Assembly: GCA_007120055.1 (NCBI GenBank)
Contig: SKOL01000178.1
Coordinates: 1 to 13,479, forward strand
Length of the DNA stretch: 13,479 bases
DNA from: Anaerobacillus sp.
GTDB taxonomy: Bacteria > Bacillota > Bacilli > Bacillales_H > Anaerobacillaceae
Direction: 5' to 3'
The number at the start of each line of letters is the position of its first letter. Position 1 is the stretch's first letter. The notes under the pieces were generated by a model. That model ran no database searches. It saw nothing but the letters and a program-made list of their open reading frames with translations, and had not been told where the DNA came from. Of this stretch, positions 13,291 to 13,479 are shown piece by piece. A program made the translations under genes and the position numbers.

Positions 13291-13332
13291 AAGGATTAGT
13301 TCGTTGGAAAAAGCGAAACTAATCCTTTTTTT
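13291..13332 (+). terminator. Terminator after the spoVA2-type cluster
   Basis: AAGGATTAGT (13291-13300) pairs perfectly with ACTAATCCTT (13318-13327), the stem extends by a few more pairs, and seven Ts run from 13326 to 13332. It begins five bases past the stop codon of the DUF421 gene and marks the end of the cluster. Confidence 0.88.
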
Positions 13333-13342
13333 ATATTAATAA

Positions 13343-13371
13343 TCATATCACGTTTTTGGTGTGCATAAACT
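13343..13371 (+). promoter_or_regulatory. Candidate sigma-E (mother-cell) promoter for the last gene
   Basis: TCATATC (13343-13349), a 14-base spacer and CATAAACT (13364-13371) resemble the sigma-E pattern (ATATT-type -35, CATACAAT-type -10). The -10 ends 26 bases before the start codon. B. subtilis dacB is transcribed by sigma-E, which agrees with the gene call. Confidence 0.45.
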
Positions 13372-13397
13372 TGTACAAAACATGTAAGGGACGGGGT

Positions 13398-13479
13398 ATG
13401 AAAATGGTAAATAAATCTTTCATGAAATACAACATTTTAGTAATAGTATTCTTATTACTATTTTCAATATCAACATCAA
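13398..13479 (+). CDS. Start of a secreted or membrane protein, probably D-alanyl-D-alanine carboxypeptidase DacB (3' partial)
   Basis: Only 27 codons are present. They encode a signal-peptide-like sequence: a basic start (MKMVNKSFMKYN) followed by a hydrophobic core (ILVIVFLLLFSISTS). AAGGGA (13386-13391) is spaced for the ATG at 13398; ATG 13404 is also possible. No catalytic part is visible. The DacB call rests on position: in B. subtilis dacB (PBP5*, which trims spore cortex peptidoglycan) follows ypuI, and the sigma-E-like promoter fits. Any exported sporulation protein would look the same over this length. Confidence 0.5.
   Translation, partial: MKMVNKSFMKYNILVIVFLLLFSISTS

Noticed and set aside
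8660..13332. Complete transposon carrying the spoVA2-type cluster
   Set aside because: No transposase, resolvase or long terminal inverted repeats are visible on either side, so a Tn1546-like element cannot be claimed within this window.

Overview
The window comes from a low-GC, endospore-forming Firmicute, most likely of the family Bacillaceae. It carries the Bacillus-type series ribBA, ribH, ribT, DUF309 gene, scpA, scpB, ypuI, ending in what looks like dacB. It also has AT-rich spacers, strong AGGAGG-type ribosome binding sites and a set of spoVA genes. The species cannot be named from the sequence.

Positions 1-5286 are the conserved core. The end of ribBA and all of ribH (riboflavin synthesis) come first, then ribT. 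A DUF309 gene lies on the opposite strand, stop codon to stop codon with ribT. The chromosome segregation genes scpA and scpB overlap, and ypuI follows with its own promoter and terminator. In B. subtilis, as I recall it, these genes form a tight co-oriented series with dacB next. Here ribBA, ribH and ribT are pulled apart by hairpin-forming sequences, and the DUF309 gene is inverted.

Positions 5287-13332 look like accessory DNA placed between ypuI and the probable dacB. First is an unusual superoxide dismutase with about 100 extra N-terminal residues and a sigma-K-like promoter. Converging on it is a two-gene minus-strand unit: a one-helix membrane protein of unknown function and a lipoprotein of the type I phosphodiesterase/nucleotide pyrophosphatase (alkaline phosphatase-like) superfamily. 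Reading away from that unit is a seven-gene cluster: DUF1657, YhcN/YlaJ-type lipoprotein, spoVAC, spoVAD, spoVAEb, DUF1657, and a DUF421 protein fused to a C-terminal DUF1657 module. This composition and order match the spoVA2mob-type operon known from the B. subtilis group and related thermophiles, where it raises spore heat resistance. SpoVA proteins move dipicolinic acid (Ca-DPA) across the spore inner membrane. A sigma-G-like promoter precedes the first gene.

Positions 13333-13479 hold a sigma-E-like promoter and the first 27 codons of a secreted or membrane protein, probably DacB, a spore cortex D,D-carboxypeptidase.

The spacers are rich in structured repeats. Two copies of one hairpin element occur at about 1163-1297 and 8731-8872, with compensating stem changes. 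Two remnants of a GC-rich dispersed repeat are present. A 113-bp palindrome lies inside the spoVA cluster, and another element there is flanked by 16-bp direct repeats. A long imperfect palindrome lies between the convergent sod and phosphodiesterase genes. No transposase, integrase, tRNA, rRNA or CRISPR array is visible.
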